Assembly: GCA_963921795.1 (NCBI GenBank)
Contig: OY997653.1
Span: forward strand, 370,501-434,500
Source: Nannobrachium achirus
Lineage: Eukaryota; Chordata; Actinopteri; Myctophiformes; Myctophidae
Direction: 5' to 3'
Length of the DNA stretch: 64,000 bases
Each line of letters opens with the position of its first letter. The stretch's first letter is position 1. A program made the translations under genes and the position numbers. The notes beneath the pieces are model-generated. The model searched no databases, had not been told where the DNA came from, and worked only from the letters and a program-made list of their open reading frames with translations. Positions 63,808-64,000 of the stretch are shown here, one piece after another.

Positions 63808-64000
63808 AATTGAGTGTTTTTAATAAAAATAAATAAATAAACACGAATTAAGAAAAATAATAATAATGTTAAGTGTAATTTAGCGCCATTTGTTTTTAGC
63901 GTAGTATTCCAACCTAGAGTACCTTTAACTACAAGTCCTCAATAAAGAGCTGGACCAAAGCATCAAGCTGGTTAATTTTACAAACACATGACTGTAATGT
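63808..64000. other. No recognisable feature
   Basis: AT-rich sequence to the window end. Confidence 0.4.

Overview
The window looks like vertebrate, most likely teleost, nuclear DNA. It holds no bacterial-style gene clusters. Instead it has long CA, GA and TA microsatellites, interstitial TTAGGG-type telomere repeats, the 3' end of an L2-type LINE, LTR-retroelement debris and dense, nested non-autonomous DNA transposons. The only host-gene piece I can support is one exon on the minus strand (30108-30303). It encodes the first 65 residues of an Rh-family ammonium/CO2 channel, best matched to Rhag, and ends in a GTAAGT splice donor. No other Rh exon was recognised, so 1-30107 may be first-intron sequence of that gene.

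Layout. 1-6330: palindromic and MITE-like elements, including a GC-cored foldback (4375-4919) and two copies of a GCGACC-ended repeat. 6330-12765: a decayed autonomous DNA transposon with roughly 500-bp inverted arms made of tandem units. Its broken coding relic (7277-11477) has two C-x2-C...YH-x2-C zinc modules and a C-terminal FEN/XPG-like nuclease signature, so I call it Academ-like with moderate confidence. 12800-29840: nested TTAA-flanked and hAT-like MITEs, microsatellites and a local duplication. 29840-30800: the rhag exon and its 5' flank. 30880-43360: more nested hAT, TTAA and foldback elements, including one carrying interstitial telomere repeats. 43993-47697: two minisatellites, of 44 bp and of mixed 16/13 bp. 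49394-52587: a foldback, then a TTAA-flanked element containing an LTR fragment. 53200-64000: hAT elements, an L2 3' end and further foldbacks.

The most striking signal is a short palindrome, about 60-80 bp, with arms near AGCAGATCTACAAGCTC + ACAACGCSTCGC. I located 37 sites in 64 kb: 17 with both arms well preserved, the rest shortened, degenerate or single-armed. It lies in the interior of several otherwise unrelated element families (ATATCG-ended MITEs, at least six hAT families, the TCACGATTATG family) and in AGTACTTTTAC repeats. Its arms co-vary between copies, and the inverted symmetry continues into flanks that differ between hosts. It behaves like a parasitic or self-copying palindromic module shared among transposons.

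Fourteen hAT-type elements could be delimited to the base by 8-bp target-site duplications, 10 of them exact, so much of the nesting order can be read directly.
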